NCBI GenBank assembly: GCA_035610835.1
Contig: CM069449.1
Span: 44,474,768 to 44,538,767, forward strand
Direction of reading: 5' to 3'
Length of the DNA stretch: 64,000 nucleotides
From: Ophiura sarsii
Lineage: Eukaryota; Echinodermata; Ophiuroidea; Amphilepidida; Ophiuridae
Made by a program: the position numbers and the translations under genes. Every line of letters starts with the position of its first letter. Positions within the stretch are counted from its first letter, which is position 1. The notes under the pieces are model-generated. The model ran no database searches, was not told the origin of the DNA, and was given only the letters and a program-made list of their open reading frames with translations. Shown piece after piece: positions 49,901 through 59,262 of the stretch.

Positions 49901-52900
49901 ATTTAACTCAAGTGTCGCTATAAAGACTGTAAAAGATAGACGCGAGTTAATATCATAAATGCCATAAAAGGTCATTTGCTTTATATCTACAAGAGTCTTC
50001 AAAAGCACCAGAGAAGCTGGTGGCTGATTAATTGTGAATTTGTAATTGTTGCGTGAATTTATAATTGTTGGGCAATTAGAATGTCCGAGTGGTATGCTGT
50101 CAATTGCACGCATCACCTATGCTTTTGTATCGCTTTTTCTCTTTTCTTTAGACTTAGAGTCTGTAGGAAATTATACATTATGATTGTGATGTTATTCTGA
50201 AGCAAAAAAAAATAAGCACGTAGGACATGTAGTGTTTTGTCGCCTAACCATTTCTCTTTATATGTATTATAAATGCTAAATTAAAATTATTGATATTAAA
50301 AGGTCCAAGAGTGCATCAATGATGCTTGCCACGACATACGCTTGTGTGCGTACTTGGATTCACACGTAAGGCCAAACAAAAAAATGACTTGCCCTTTCAG
50401 GGTCAAAGTCAGGGTCGGACAGTCGGATTTTTTTTTCTTTTTTAATTTTTGAAAATTTACTGCACAAAAACACGTTTTAAAGAAGAAAAAAAAAAAAAAA
50501 AAAAAAAATTCTTTTGATTTTATTTTTGTTGTTGAAAAAATAAAAATAAAATAAATTTCCGAAAATTCGGGTCGGTCGGAAAGGGCAAGTCAACTCTTTT
50601 TTGTTGTTGCCTAATTTGCTGAGTTTTGTAAATATCATGCAATTGCAGAAGTTGATTGGAGTCAAGTATTATTAAATAGTGGCGATGGTTGTTGTTTAAA
50701 CCCCAAAGCCCCATCAAGCACAGCAGATATTTTTGATAGGAATAATTCTATCTCCTAACAATATTTTGTCAGGGAGAAATGAGGATCTGGAACAGACATG
50801 TGGGCGACCATATATTGACTAACAGACATAAATATTCAAGACATTATGAATGCTTATGAGATACTGCATATTCATTAAGATGCATATACTCCTCACAAAA
50901 ATTATCGAAACACTTGACAAATGAGCCGGTAATTAACGGGCCGAAAGAGTATGAATTATTCGAAGCAAATAACCCAGTGCATAATTTTGTTCTGCGTATT
51001 TTGACACCTCGATTATTGAGATGCGATGATACGGAGCGGAGTTATTGTCATTTTAATGGTCGTAGGTCCAGTTTCAAAAGTGACAATCATCCCTATAGAG
51101 AATGATAAGGTTTATGCTTTACATATGTGTACAAAACAAATTGTATATGCTTCTAAGGGATGATTGTCACTTTTGAAACTGGACCTACGACCATCCTGCG
51201 ACCATTGAAATAACAATAACTCCACTCCGCAACATCGTATCTCAACAGTCGAGGTGTCAAAGTATGCAAAACAAAATTATGCACTGAGTTATTGGCTTCG
51301 ATTAATCTATACCCTTTCGGGTCGTTAATTATTGGCTCATTTGTTAAGTGTTTCGATACTTTTTGTGAGGAGTTTACTTTCTTACATGTTTGGCTCTAGT
51401 GGGTACAACTAACGGTGAAGTGTTCGTGAATACCATACCAATCATGCCTGCTTCTATGCAACGTAATGCATACCAACCAGCAATTCCAAAATGAGTGGAA
51501 TCTGAAGAATGCAAAGAATCAATATCAGTTATCAATTATCATTATCAATTATACAGTGTCTCCACCAAAAATGGGTATATAGGGTTAGGTGCAACAATGG
51601 AAACTGCATCATTTTTTAAAATTCAAATGCACTTAACCCTATACCCATGAAAAGAGCGAAAACAAAACAGTAACTCTAAAGTGTACCAATGAGATCAGTG
51701 GTAGGAAGAAGTCAACAAGTAGTAGACTAAAGGGAGCCACTTAGGAAAAAAGATTGCAAAGTTGGCACGACCATTTTCAACAGCTTCTTGGTAATCCTCC
51801 GGTAGTAACTGATGAAGATGAGGAAATATCAACGGTTTTTGATCAACTATCTATTCGAACTGATCCTTTTGATGCTGAGGAATGCCAGAAAGCTAAAAAA
51901 GTCTTTAAAAGAAAGGAAACGTTTTGGCGAAGATGGAGTTCCTCCTCCTGAAGTATTGAAACGGTGTGATATTGATCAGATAATTCTTGACTTCTGCAAT
52001 TTGGCTCTCCTCAAAAACAAGAAACCTGAGCAGTGGTCTGTTCTGTTTTAAATCTTATACCTGTTCCCAAAGGTGGCGACCTTAGCAACACTGCAAACAA
52101 CAGAGGCATCAGTTTGAGTTCCATAGTTGCAAAAAACATATAATCGTATGTTGCTTAACAGGATAAGACCGCATATAGATAACAAACTGAGACCGAACCA
52201 ATGTGGCTTTAGAGAAAACAGATCCACAGTGAGCCAGATTCTTGCACTCCACAGAATAATTGAAGGGATACATGACAAAAACCTCCCAGCAATAATGACA
52301 TTCATAGACTTCAAGAAAGCATTCGATACGATCCATAGAGGCAAGATTTTCAACATTTTGAAAGCATATGGAATCCCAAACATTATAGTCAATGCTATTG
52401 TGGATACCTACCACAACACAAAGGCCAAAGTAACAACTCCTGAAGGGGACACTAATTAATTTGATATATTGGCAGGCGTTCTCCAAGGTGATACTCTTGC
52501 TCCGCTTTTTTCATAATAGTGCTGGAATAGCACTATGACACTGCTGGCCAGGCGTAAAAACTCCTGGAAAGAGTAGAAATGACAGCTCTAAGTGTGTAAT
52601 AAGCTCAACAAGATATGGAGATCCAACCTACAAAATTCAACCAATATTAAGCTATTTCAAGCTACAGTGGAAAGCATTCTTCTATACGGTTCAGAAACAT
52701 GGATAGTAACAACTAAAGTTCGAAAGCTATTGGATATATGTTACACCAGGCTTCTTAGATCAGCCCTTGATATAAGTTGGAGGTTACACATCACCAACAA
52801 AGAACTCTATGGTGATCTTCCTAGAGTAAGTGAAAGAATCAAGAAGAGGCGACTACAGTTTGGTGGACACTGTGTCAGACGTTCTGGGGATGTGATATCA

Positions 52901-55900
52901 GGCCTAGTTCTTTGGAAACCAGTTCATGGCAAAAGAAATGCTGGACGACCGATGTTAAGCTATGTGGATATAATTCTGTGGTTTTAACGCTCTTTTCATG
53001 GGTATATGGTTAAGTTCAACAATGGTAAACTGCATCATTTGTTATTCAAATGGCCACTACTTCATCAATATTGGTGCTATTGTGACAAATGAGGTGTCAA
53101 AATGCGCGGGAGGAAATGCCTGTTCTTTTCCATTTGTTAAATTTATTTAGGGTCCTAAAAATTAAACACAGGGCGCCTCGAAAAAAGTGGATTCTGGATA
53201 ATGTGCAGTGTTTTGACATTAAACTGGTCTCACAATTTACTTACCTTTTGCTACAACCATGCCGATGCCAGCCTCTCTTGCCTTTATGATCGCCAGATCT
53301 ATGCAAAATCTTCCCACCATTGGACCCAAGATGTTGTTGCCATCAACCCAAGCGGTGCCTGCTAACTGTTTCAATATGACGGGCTCCTTATCCGATACTG
53401 TTGCGCCACTTTTTATGTCGTTGACATACCCTTCTGTGAGTGGAGAACAAAGATGAAACATCTACATATTTTAAGAAAAATATCTGTATACATACATGTC
53501 ATCATATAACAAAAAAAGGAATCAAAATCTCACCTTTTTTCAGTTGGGGTGAGTGTTTTTTGACATAAATGTTTGAGGTACTTACCCAATCTATTCATTC
53601 CATGACTGTAGTGTCCCCTATAGTCTGCACATACCAGCAGCTCTGCTAATACATCGGCATGTTCAGGTTTGGTTCCAACACCAACCATACATCGCTCACA
53701 GAAAGCTCTGGCTTCTGCTAGTTCAACACGAAAATAATCACTGTGGAAAGCAAGGTAGACAGTACAATACATTCTCAATTGAACAGCTATAGCCATTCTA
53801 TTTTTAGAAGTTTGTGACCAGCCTCAGTATCCAGGGGGCAGCATGCCATGCCCCCCCCCCCCCCCCCCCCCCCTCCCCCCATTGACAAAAGAGTTTTAAA
53901 AAAATGAGGAAGAGGAGAAGAATGAGGAAGAGGAGAATGAGGAAGAGGAAAATGAGGAAGAGTGGAGGTAGGGGAGGAGGAAGGGGCATAGGTGACGCAA
54001 ATGGGGAGGGGGGTTACGGGGTCACGTCCCCATAATTTTAATGTGGGGGACGTTAAAACTTTATACTGGACCTTTTTAGTGTTAAAATGCAACTTTTGCG
54101 GGCTTTGCACGTATTAGTTTCAATGTTTCATTATTCAAGCTTAACAAGATGGCGTCAGGAACGTTTTGTCTGAACTATTTTAGTTCAAAAACTGACTTTC
54201 TTTGCATGCTCGATTCTCGCTCACTTTTCCTACAGGCTTCGCGCGCATTCTTTCTACAGGTTTCAACATTATAATGTGTCTCAAACCACACAAAATGTTA
54301 TGTGGGGTACGTTAAATACTTCATACTGGACCTTTTAAGTGTTGAAATGCCAATTTGTGCGCGCATTGCGCGTTTTAGTTTCAATGTTTCATTATTCAAG
54401 CTCAACAAGATGGCTTCAGGAAATGTTTTCCATGACCATTTTAGTTTAAAAACTGAAAATCTTTGCGCGCATTCTTTTTTACAGGTTTCAACATTATAAT
54501 GGGTCTCGAACCTCACCAAATAATGTGGGGTTCGTTAAATACCGTACTTCATACTGGACCTTTTAAGTGTTAAAAATGCCAATTTTTGCGCGCTTTGCGC
54601 GTATTAGTTTCAATGTTTCATTATTCAAGCTCAACAAGATGGCTTCGGGAAATGTATTCCATGACCATTTTAGTTTAAAAACTGGAAAGCTTTGCGCGCA
54701 TTCTTTCTACAGGTTCAATAATAATTAAAAAATGATGTATATGTGGGGCCGTTAAAAACATCATACTGGACCATTTAAGTGTTAGAAATGCCAAATGTTG
54801 CGCGCTTTGCGCGTATTAGTTTCAATGTTTCATTATTTGAATCAAAGGTTATTTTTTGTTGCCTCAATACGCAATCAATTAGAAACCAACTGATGAATTC
54901 AATGGCTATGTCTTGCAACGAGATCTTGATGTTGTTGTCATTTCTGAAACCTTGTTAAAGCCAGAGGACGATCTTATCATCCGTGAATGCACTCCACCAG
55001 GTTAAACTTTTCGTCATGTTCGTCGGCAGAATAAGTCTGGTGGAGGGAGTTGCCCTTCTCTTCAAATCAAGTATATATATCGGTTACTATCAAAGATAAC
55101 CACAAGGACTACCAAACATTTGAATCTTTGCACGCTGAAATATTATGCAACTCAAAAGCGCTTCGACTAATTGTAATCTACCGGCCTGAATTAGACTTAG
55201 TTTGACATCGTGTTAAATTTTCTTGGTTTCTCCAAGAATTTGAAACCCTCGTCTCCGACTACTCGTGCATCCATTTTAACATTCATTTTGACACATCTGA
55301 CAGCTATTCAACAAGATTTAAAGAACTACTACATGTATCATCTTATGGGCTCATCCAACATGTAAATGAACCCACACATCGCTATGGCCATTGCATTGAT
55401 TTTGTCATCACTCGCGATCTTCCAGATTCATTTGTTTCAAACATCACCGTGAATCCTGGATTTAGTGATCATTTCTCTATATTATTTGCTAATCTAAATC
55501 TAAAGAGGCCGCCTATATGCCAAGAATGAAAATTACAACTCGCCGTCTGAATATTGACGCCAAGATTTTTTGCAACTGATTCTTGTGTTTAATTGTATGA
55601 AAATATTCTTCAGACTAGACAAGCATGCTCCGGCAAAAAAATCCGCACGGTCAAACTTTGCACCGAATCGCCCTGGTTCAATGATGATATTCGTGCAGCC
55701 AGAAAGAAACGTCGCCAGCTTGAGTGTAAGTGGCGTAATAATGGAAAACTTGCAATTCATAGGCTTGAATATCAAAACCAACATGCTCTTGTGAAAAGTT
55801 TGATAACAAACTCAAAAATAGACTACTACTCGGCTCAAGTAAACGAAAGTGCTGGAGATCAAAAGAGATTTGTTAATGTTATTGATAAACTTCTTCACAA

Positions 55901-56698
55901 GTCAACACCTGTACTGCCCTCTTCAGATTCTGACAAATTGCTGAACATCAAATTATTTTGCCGACTTTTTTCGGGAAAAATTGAAACCATTCGGAAAACC
56001 TTCAACATTGGTTCTGCATGTGCCTCATCAAATTCATCCTGCTTGATACCTAAATTAACTGCATTTGCACCCACCAATGATGAAGAGATCAAAAAAGTCA
56101 TCATTACACACCAATGCAAATGCAATAAAACATGGATAGGTAATTGCCATCTACACTGCAAAAACACCGGTGTTAAAAATAACACTGTTCGGTGTTCTGA
56201 GAGGTCCACACCAATTAGTGTTATTTCAACACTATCTTGGTGTTACATTAACACTTACAGTGTTATTCGTCACACTTGCAGTGTTAAAATGACACTACAT
56301 GGTGTTGATATAACACCAAGAATTTAACACCGGTACACCGGTGTTGGTGTGGACCTCTCACAACACCAACAGTGTTATTTTTAACACCGGTGTTTTTGCA
56401 GTGTATGGTCCAACACCGGCTATATAGGCCCCTAATAGCCCTTACGCGTTACGGCATATCAGAACTCTCTGAAATGTATACATAGAAGAAGCGCACACCA
56501 TCGCTTTCGGCTTTCGCCAGGTGCATTGTGAAAGGCGAAGACAGGGTTGTTCATGTTCTTAACTCCAAATTGTCACGTGGATCTACTTGGAAGCGGAAAA
56601 TGCAAAGTTTTGGTATATAGACAGTGGAATAACTTTTAATCCATATAAGGATGATGAAATAATAGTATGGCAATACTTTACCTTGGTGAGTCAGCCAT
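37935..56698 (-). CDS. Ldh_2 family malate/L-lactate dehydrogenase-like oxidoreductase, 10 exons
   Basis: Ten exons on the minus strand join without a frame break: 56698-56682, 53740-53586, 53433-53245, 51501-51386, 46429-46331, 44018-43872, 43177-43088, 39885-39790, 38753-38643, 37985-37935. They total 1071 bases, or 356 residues plus TAG, the usual family length. All nine introns are GT-AG. The protein starts MADSPSDYFRVELAEAR and ends GVDPMKTTI. Family hallmarks are GHYSHGMNRL (48-57, catalytic His52 by family analogy), HFGIAGWY (124-131), TNTSP (146-150), TLGTNPIAMGAP (161-172), FVLDMATS and the GLMPLGG turn. Members use NAD(P)H to reduce 2-keto acids or related cyclic imines; the animal versions are poorly characterised (often labelled YjmC-like), so the substrate is unknown. 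Probably a cytosolic enzyme: no signal peptide is seen. Introns of 152-4956 bases carry LINE, hAT-like, foldback and satellite DNA. Assembly was by eye from family conservation and splice phase. Confidence 0.92.
38062..38481. mobile_element. Foldback element of TTTCGAG words, in the last dehydrogenase intron
   Basis: Ends GTGTGTTGCTAATTATCG and its inverse, then arrays of CGAGTTTC/TCATATTTCGAG on the left and their complement on the right. Flanks CAATATAAC and CAATAGAAC (9 bases, 8 matching) look like a target duplication of Mutator-like size. It fills 420 of the 657 intron bases. Confidence 0.8.
38643..38753 (-). CDS. Dehydrogenase exon 9
   Basis: 111 bases (37 codons), phase 0, acceptor tttacag and donor gttagt. 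Encodes residues 304-340 with VLVAGDPERKHMEKVDKEGG, the family's near-C-terminal G-PE(R) segment. Confidence 0.92.
38880..39164. mobile_element. hAT-like MITE remnant with two right ends
   Basis: Ends GAGCTACGCCACTG (39149) followed at once by GTTACGCCACTG (39164), so one copy ends inside or beside another. Interior shares AAATTTCGCACAGTCC words with 13100. Left termini not found. Contains a G-run of about 24. Confidence 0.6.
39790..39885 (-). CDS. Dehydrogenase exon 8
   Basis: 96 bases (32 codons), phase 0, acceptor attacag and donor gtcagt. Encodes residues 272-303, GQCFIAINSEAFAPGF and onward; the GQCF-AIN-E-F pattern is typical of the family's dimer-contact region. Confidence 0.93.
40307..40687. 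mobile_element. Foldback MITE (GGTCGTTGACCTTTGCATAT arms)
   Basis: Left ATCAGGTAAAAAGTAAAAAG and AGGTCGTTGACCTTTGCATA pair with the inverse at 40627-40687. Intronic (dehydrogenase intron 7). Confidence 0.75.
40688..40977. mobile_element. hAT-like MITE remnant
   Basis: Right end CTAGCTACGCCACTG and interior GGTTGAGATTGACACTGTCA, shared with 42050. The left end is unclear. Contains a C-run near 40746. Confidence 0.5.
41806..42727. mobile_element. Outer hAT-like element with perfect 8 bp target duplication
   Basis: Ends CACTGGCGTAACAAC and, inverted, CAGGGGCGTAACTAC. Exact flanking GTACTACT at 41798-41805 and 42728-42735. Contains a complete nested element at 41979-42334. Lies in dehydrogenase intron 7. 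Confidence 0.85.
41979..42334. mobile_element. Inner nested hAT-like MITE (356 bp)
   Basis: Starts CAGTGGCGTAGCCAG and ends CTGGCTACGCCACTG. Flanks CTGGACAC and TTGGACAC match at 7 of 8. Interior has two TTTCGCGCGCTACGCGCG palindromic blocks and ACAAGCTTGTTTAGAGCC. Confidence 0.85.
43088..43177 (-). CDS. Dehydrogenase exon 7
   Basis: 90 bases (30 codons), phase 0, acceptor tttacag and donor gtaagc. Encodes residues 242-271, GYGLAMMVEVLCGVLSGASF and onward, the conserved helix after the LMPLGG loop. Confidence 0.93.
43467..43500 (+). mobile_element. hAT-like left end fragment
   Basis: CAGTGGCGTAGCTAGG followed by a G-run; no right end nearby. In dehydrogenase intron 6. Confidence 0.5.
43872..44018 (-). 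CDS. Dehydrogenase exon 6
   Basis: 147 bases (49 codons), phase 0. Encodes residues 193-241 with IPNGWGLDGKGKETT and GGLMPLGGTEESSGYK. The acceptor is atttaag, less pyrimidine-rich than the others; the donor is gtaatt. Confidence 0.93.
44175..45201. mobile_element. 1.0 kb element with GCCGAGTGCACCAA ends, carrying a SINE
   Basis: Left GCCGAGTGCACCAA and right TTGGTGCACTCGGC are exact complements. A subterminal block (CTGAGGCGTAA, ACCTGACCGGACCC) recurs at 56970-57170, a second copy of the left part. Confidence 0.6.
44745..44830 (-). mobile_element. tRNA-like SINE head
   Basis: On the minus strand TGGTGTGGATACC (A-box-like) is followed by GGTTCGATCCC, a perfect B box, in a roughly 70-base tRNA-like layout. 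No CCA or reliable cloverleaf was proven, so a SINE head or tRNA pseudogene is preferred to a real tRNA. Confidence 0.5.
45591..45850. repeat. Diverged direct repeat pair
   Basis: GTTTACTTCC, then TTTGCATTTTGTAATATTGC and TTTACAAT occur at 45591-45660 and 45761-45850. Confidence 0.55.
46331..46429 (-). CDS. Dehydrogenase exon 5
   Basis: 99 bases, phase 0 at both ends, acceptor cttcag and donor gtgagg. Encodes residues 160-192: RTLGTNPIAMGAP followed by FVLDMATSTCSYGK, both diagnostic of the Ldh_2 fold. Confidence 0.93.
47056..47233. repeat. Direct repeat, copy 1 of 2
   Basis: Nearly identical to 48837-49023 (ATGTCGAAACCAGGCCACCT through AGTGGTTCTGGTATGA). The copies are 1.8 kb apart and bracket a MITE and a minisatellite. 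Confidence 0.85.
47287..47542. mobile_element. MITE with CACTTTCCACGCGGC ends (256 bp)
   Basis: Perfect 15-base inverted ends, with the palindrome CGTCTGCAGACG near the right end. The only complete copy of this family in the window. Confidence 0.7.
48066..48815. repeat. C-rich minisatellite, about 127-139 bp unit
   Basis: TTTTAATTCAAGTTCTGCTT starts near 48300, 48427, 48566 and 48703, with partial units before and after. Each unit carries two (T)AATTCAAGTTCTG words, C-runs and a CGCCGCCGC-type block. Confidence 0.9.
48837..49023. repeat. Direct repeat, copy 2 of 2
   Basis: Partner of 47056-47233, with an extra 9 bases (TATTGAAGT-type) near its start. The similarity ends at GGTATGA. Confidence 0.85.
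50888..51373. mobile_element. 486 bp foldback element beside exon 4
   Basis: Arms of about 200 bases; ends ACTCCTCACAAAAATTATCG and its near-inverse. Shared words include GACAATCATCCCT and AACTGGACCTACGACCAT. Its right end lies 12 bases inside intron 4, next to the gtaaga donor. Confidence 0.85.
51386..51501 (-). CDS. Dehydrogenase exon 4
   Basis: 116 bases, acceptor cttcag and donor gtaaga. Encodes residues 121-159 with HFGIAGWY and FTNTSPLVVPTRAK, core family motifs. A 486-base foldback repeat begins only 12 bases into the following intron. Confidence 0.93.
51571..51650. repeat. Short repeat flanking the RT remnant
   Basis: GGTGCAACAATGGAAACTGC here matches AGTTCAACAATGGTAAACTG at about 53011; both are followed by ATCATTT and ATTCAAATG. 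GCACTTAACCCTATACCCAT also pairs with the word near 52993. The RT remnant sits between the two copies. Confidence 0.6.
51722..52987 (+). pseudogene. Non-LTR retrotransposon reverse-transcriptase remnant
   Basis: Broken reading frames on the plus strand, inside intron 3 of the dehydrogenase and antisense to it. Visible parts in order: SWHDHFQQLLGNPP linker, EDGVPPEVLK, IPVPKGGDLS, RGISLSS, QCGFRENRSTVSQ, RT motif A FIDFKKAFD (about 52305-52330) and motif B GVLQGDTLAP (about 52475-52505). The catalytic FADD block is missing: sequence jumps into the post-RT region (IWRSNLQNS, LLYGSETW, RRLQFGGHCVRR). There are at least two frameshifts and a premature stop. A dead LINE; the exact clade is uncertain (RTE/jockey-like linker style). 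Confidence 0.85.
53245..53433 (-). CDS. Dehydrogenase exon 3
   Basis: 189 bases, acceptor cacag and donor gtaagt; only 152 bases separate it from exon 2. Encodes residues 58-121, including AGTAWVDGNNILGP and the helix before VVAKD, typical of the cofactor-binding domain. Confidence 0.93.
53586..53740 (-). CDS. Dehydrogenase exon 2
   Basis: 155 bases between a cacag acceptor and a gtaagt donor. Encodes residues 6 (part) to 58 (part), including the N-terminal helix and the conserved GHYSHGMNRL catalytic segment. It ends with one base (G) of Glu58. Confidence 0.93.
54040..54845. repeat. Tandem repeat, 211-261 bp unit, four copies
   Basis: CATACTGGACCTTTTAAGTG recurs near 54062, 54323, 54551 and 54762, followed by TTGCGCGCTTTGCGCGTATT-type blocks and TCAATGTTTCATTATTCAAG. 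Units get shorter left to right. In dehydrogenase intron 1. Confidence 0.9.
54860..56150 (+). pseudogene. CR1/L2-like LINE remnant (endonuclease to RT N-terminus)
   Basis: Plus strand, in intron 1 of the dehydrogenase. Frames are broken in several places up to about 55590, then open to 56150. Recognisable endonuclease pieces: FESLHAEIL, LIVIYRPE, FLQEFETLVSDYS, HVNEPTHRYGHCIDFVITRD and the SDH-F motif near 55466. Next comes the linker SPWFNDDIRAARKKRRQLE-KWR and a region leading to the RT domain (NDEEIKKVI), where it is cut off by a 250-base MITE. The GD of the usual GDFN motif is lost. Inactive. Confidence 0.82.
56154..56403. mobile_element. 250 bp MITE with TA target duplication
   Basis: Ends CACTGCAAAAACACCGGTGT and its exact inverse, flanked by TA (56152-56153, 56404-56405). 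The interior is packed with GTGTTA/TAACAC words. It interrupts the CR1/L2-like LINE remnant. Confidence 0.85.
56682..56698 (-). CDS. Dehydrogenase exon 1 (start codon)
   Basis: Encodes MADSP plus two bases (AG) of a serine codon, then the donor gtaaag. The AG joins the T that opens exon 2 to make Ser6. The short exon is supported by exact phase fit and by a plausible N-terminus directly ahead of the conserved first helix. Confidence 0.75.
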
Positions 56699-56969
56699 GG
56701 TTTGCCTGTATCGTTGGTCCAATTAGTCTGCCCGTACAAATGTAGTCAATTACATGCAATTAATTATCTAGCTGCTATTCCCGGGCTGCTATTCCGGTGC
56801 TGCTACCGCTGTTCATGCTGCGCTGTTCGCTGTTCCTAATACTGTTTTATGTCATGTCACAATGCACCTTTCTCATGTGTCTACCATGTCATGCTATAGG
56901 CTTGAAAATGCACAAAAGTTTGCCCTTGAACACGTGGAATGCTAGGATTTTAGGGTTCAAAGTCATACG

Positions 56970-57170
56970 GCTGAGTGCACCTATTGCGCTACCTCCGTCG
57001 CTATAGTAGGCTAACTGAGGCGTAACCAACACATTTGAGAGCACCAAACCAGGGTAAGCTTCTAGGCTAGTAACTTGCGAGTAATCAACGCATACCTGAC
57101 CGTACCCAGAGTAAGATGGAGCATAACGTTATAATTATGCTGCTGCAACTATCGATGCTAAAAGGTTTGC
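56970..57170 (+). mobile_element. Partial copy of the 44175 element
   Basis: CGGCTGAGTGCACCTATTGC, then CTGAGGCGTAAC, ACCAGGGTAAGCT and ACCTGACCGTACCC, in the same order as 44175-44390. Confidence 0.6.
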
Positions 57171-57820
57171 AAGGTGTAGGCTATACGATGACATAGTTAT
57201 GTCGACGAAATAGGCGACTTTAATCAAAACATTTAATTGGATCAAATCAATTATTTATCAACCAATATTATTCATAATTATATAAGTTAATTAAAGCAAT
57301 CAAGAGAAAAATGATAGAAAAAAAATATATATAAAAATATAAACGCGTGGAAGTGTCTCTTTTTACTTCATTCTTTTCTTCCATCTTTTCTAACTTTCAT
57401 TTCATTCAGCCAGCATCTTATAGGCTTTTTAGCCTGGCCAGAGCATTTTGCTTGAGCATGGTCCCTTCAGGACCCAAAGCGTGTGTCCATATGGACCGAC
57501 CGTGTAAACAAACAAACAAACAAACACCCCAACAAACAAACAAACAAACCATTATGATGGATTAACAATATTGACATAAAAATGCTCGATTGCCATGCAG
57601 TGACATAAGCAACATACGCACGCCACAGACATCGACGATAGTTTTATTATTAAACCATCCCTAACAAACCTTTTTAGAACCTTTAAAGGTTCTTTAGAGA
57701 AACATGGTTCTGCCAAGAACCATTTGCCATTTCAAGAACCCCCGTTAGAACCCTTTTTTCTTAGAGTGTAGTCTAAGCATAATTGCCATGTTTCGTAACA
57801 CTGACCGATTTAGAGATTAT

Positions 57821-58462
57821 GTATATGAAGAGGTATTTTGCAAAAGGGCTATGGTGCATTTTTTCAAAAAAATGAGTTTGATATAGAAATGTATAGGGAA
57901 AAATCATATGTTTTAAGGAAACAAAGTCATTTTTTTCCAAAAAGACCTACATCTCATTGTAAACAGCCATTGAAATTGTTGTTTTGTTGCAAAAAGGCCT
58001 GTATCCAGAATTAAATCGGGATACAGGCCCTTTTGCAACAAAACAACAACTTCAATGGCTGTTTACAATGAGATGTAGGTATTTTTGAAAAAAATGACTT
58101 TATTTCCTTGAAACATATGATTGTGACCTATACATTTCAATATCAAACTTACTTATTTGAAATGATTAAAATAAATGATTTTTTGTGTGTGGTATTTTTT
58201 CTTTATGTACAAACAGATGGAGTTTTGTTGCAAAAGGGCCTACATCCAAATTTTCAAAAAATGTAAACATGATTTAAAAATAAAATAAAACTAGCACATT
58301 TAAAATTTATTTCAATTTCAATTAGTATGTAGTGTACCTCTTTCATAATCCATTCAGTTTTTCAATTGCTCAACTTGAATATTTAGAAACAGTTTTTTTG
58401 ACTTTTTCTCAATAAGAGCCAAAGTGGATGTAGGCCCTTTTGCAAAATACCTCTTCATATAG
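57821..58462. mobile_element. 642 bp nested foldback element
   Basis: Ends TATGAAGAGGTATTTTGCAA and its inverse, with TA on both sides. A second, tighter inverted repeat (about 57900-58130) is centred near 58010 and reuses the words CCCTTTTGCAACAAAAC and TGGCTGTTTACAATGAGATG. Confidence 0.8.
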
Positions 58463-58781
58463 TAATGATTGAAAGATTGATTGATATGTCAAAATTGATC
58501 ATTGACGGTACTTTATAACAGAACTCTGATTATGTTTGTAACAAATACCACGTGTTCATCACTGTTTGTTTGTTTACAAATTAATCTATAACTTTCGCCA
58601 GACTTCTTTTTTTCTTTCGCTTTTTCTTTTATTTTTTATAAGAAAAGATTAATACCTTCTATCCATAATAAAGTTGGTTTTATCAAAAAATATGTTTGGT
58701 TATTTTGTGAAGTTTTCGAGATATCATCGATTATTTAAAATTTCCCCCATAGACATCTGTATCAAACCGAATCTAACGGAC

Positions 58782-59262
58782 TACTGGCGTAACCAGCGGG
58801 GTGTGGGGGGGGGGGGGGGGGGTGGGGCAGGGGGGCGGGAGCCCCCCACCCCCCCCCCCCCCCCCCCCCCACTTGGAACCCTTGCCCCCCCCCCCCGCTT
58901 GCCCTTCCCCCAAATGAAATCAAGTACGGCTGTAAATAAAATTTACAAAAAAAGTACACACCAAATCCCCCCAATAATGACGTCGTTGTCGGTTGAGATT
59001 GGCATTATTTTGACGAAAGGAATCATGGAATTATGCATATGTCTTCCCAAAATGAAATATTCTTTGGTACAAGCTTGTTTAGAGCCAAAATGTAGCTCAA
59101 TCGTGTAAAAATAGCTGTAAAGTCGACAATTTTCGCGCGCTACGCGCGCATCTCTTTGCTCAAAAAATCGTGGATTGTCTTATGGAGCCCCCCATTTCAA
59201 AGTCACTGCCCCTTCCTGCCCCCCCCCCCCCCCCCAATGAACAAAGTCTAGTTACGCCACTG
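58782..59262. mobile_element. hAT-like MITE with long C/G runs
   Basis: Starts TACTGGCGTAACCAG and ends AGTTACGCCACTG. Interior GGTTGAGATTGGCATT, ACAAGCTTGTTTAGAGCC and TTCGCGCGCTACGCGCG match the copy at 41979. No 8-base duplication found. Confidence 0.7.

Noticed and set aside
55593..56327. A host gene of 244 codons
   Set aside because: The peptide matches the linker of CR1/L2-like LINEs and its last part is read through a MITE.
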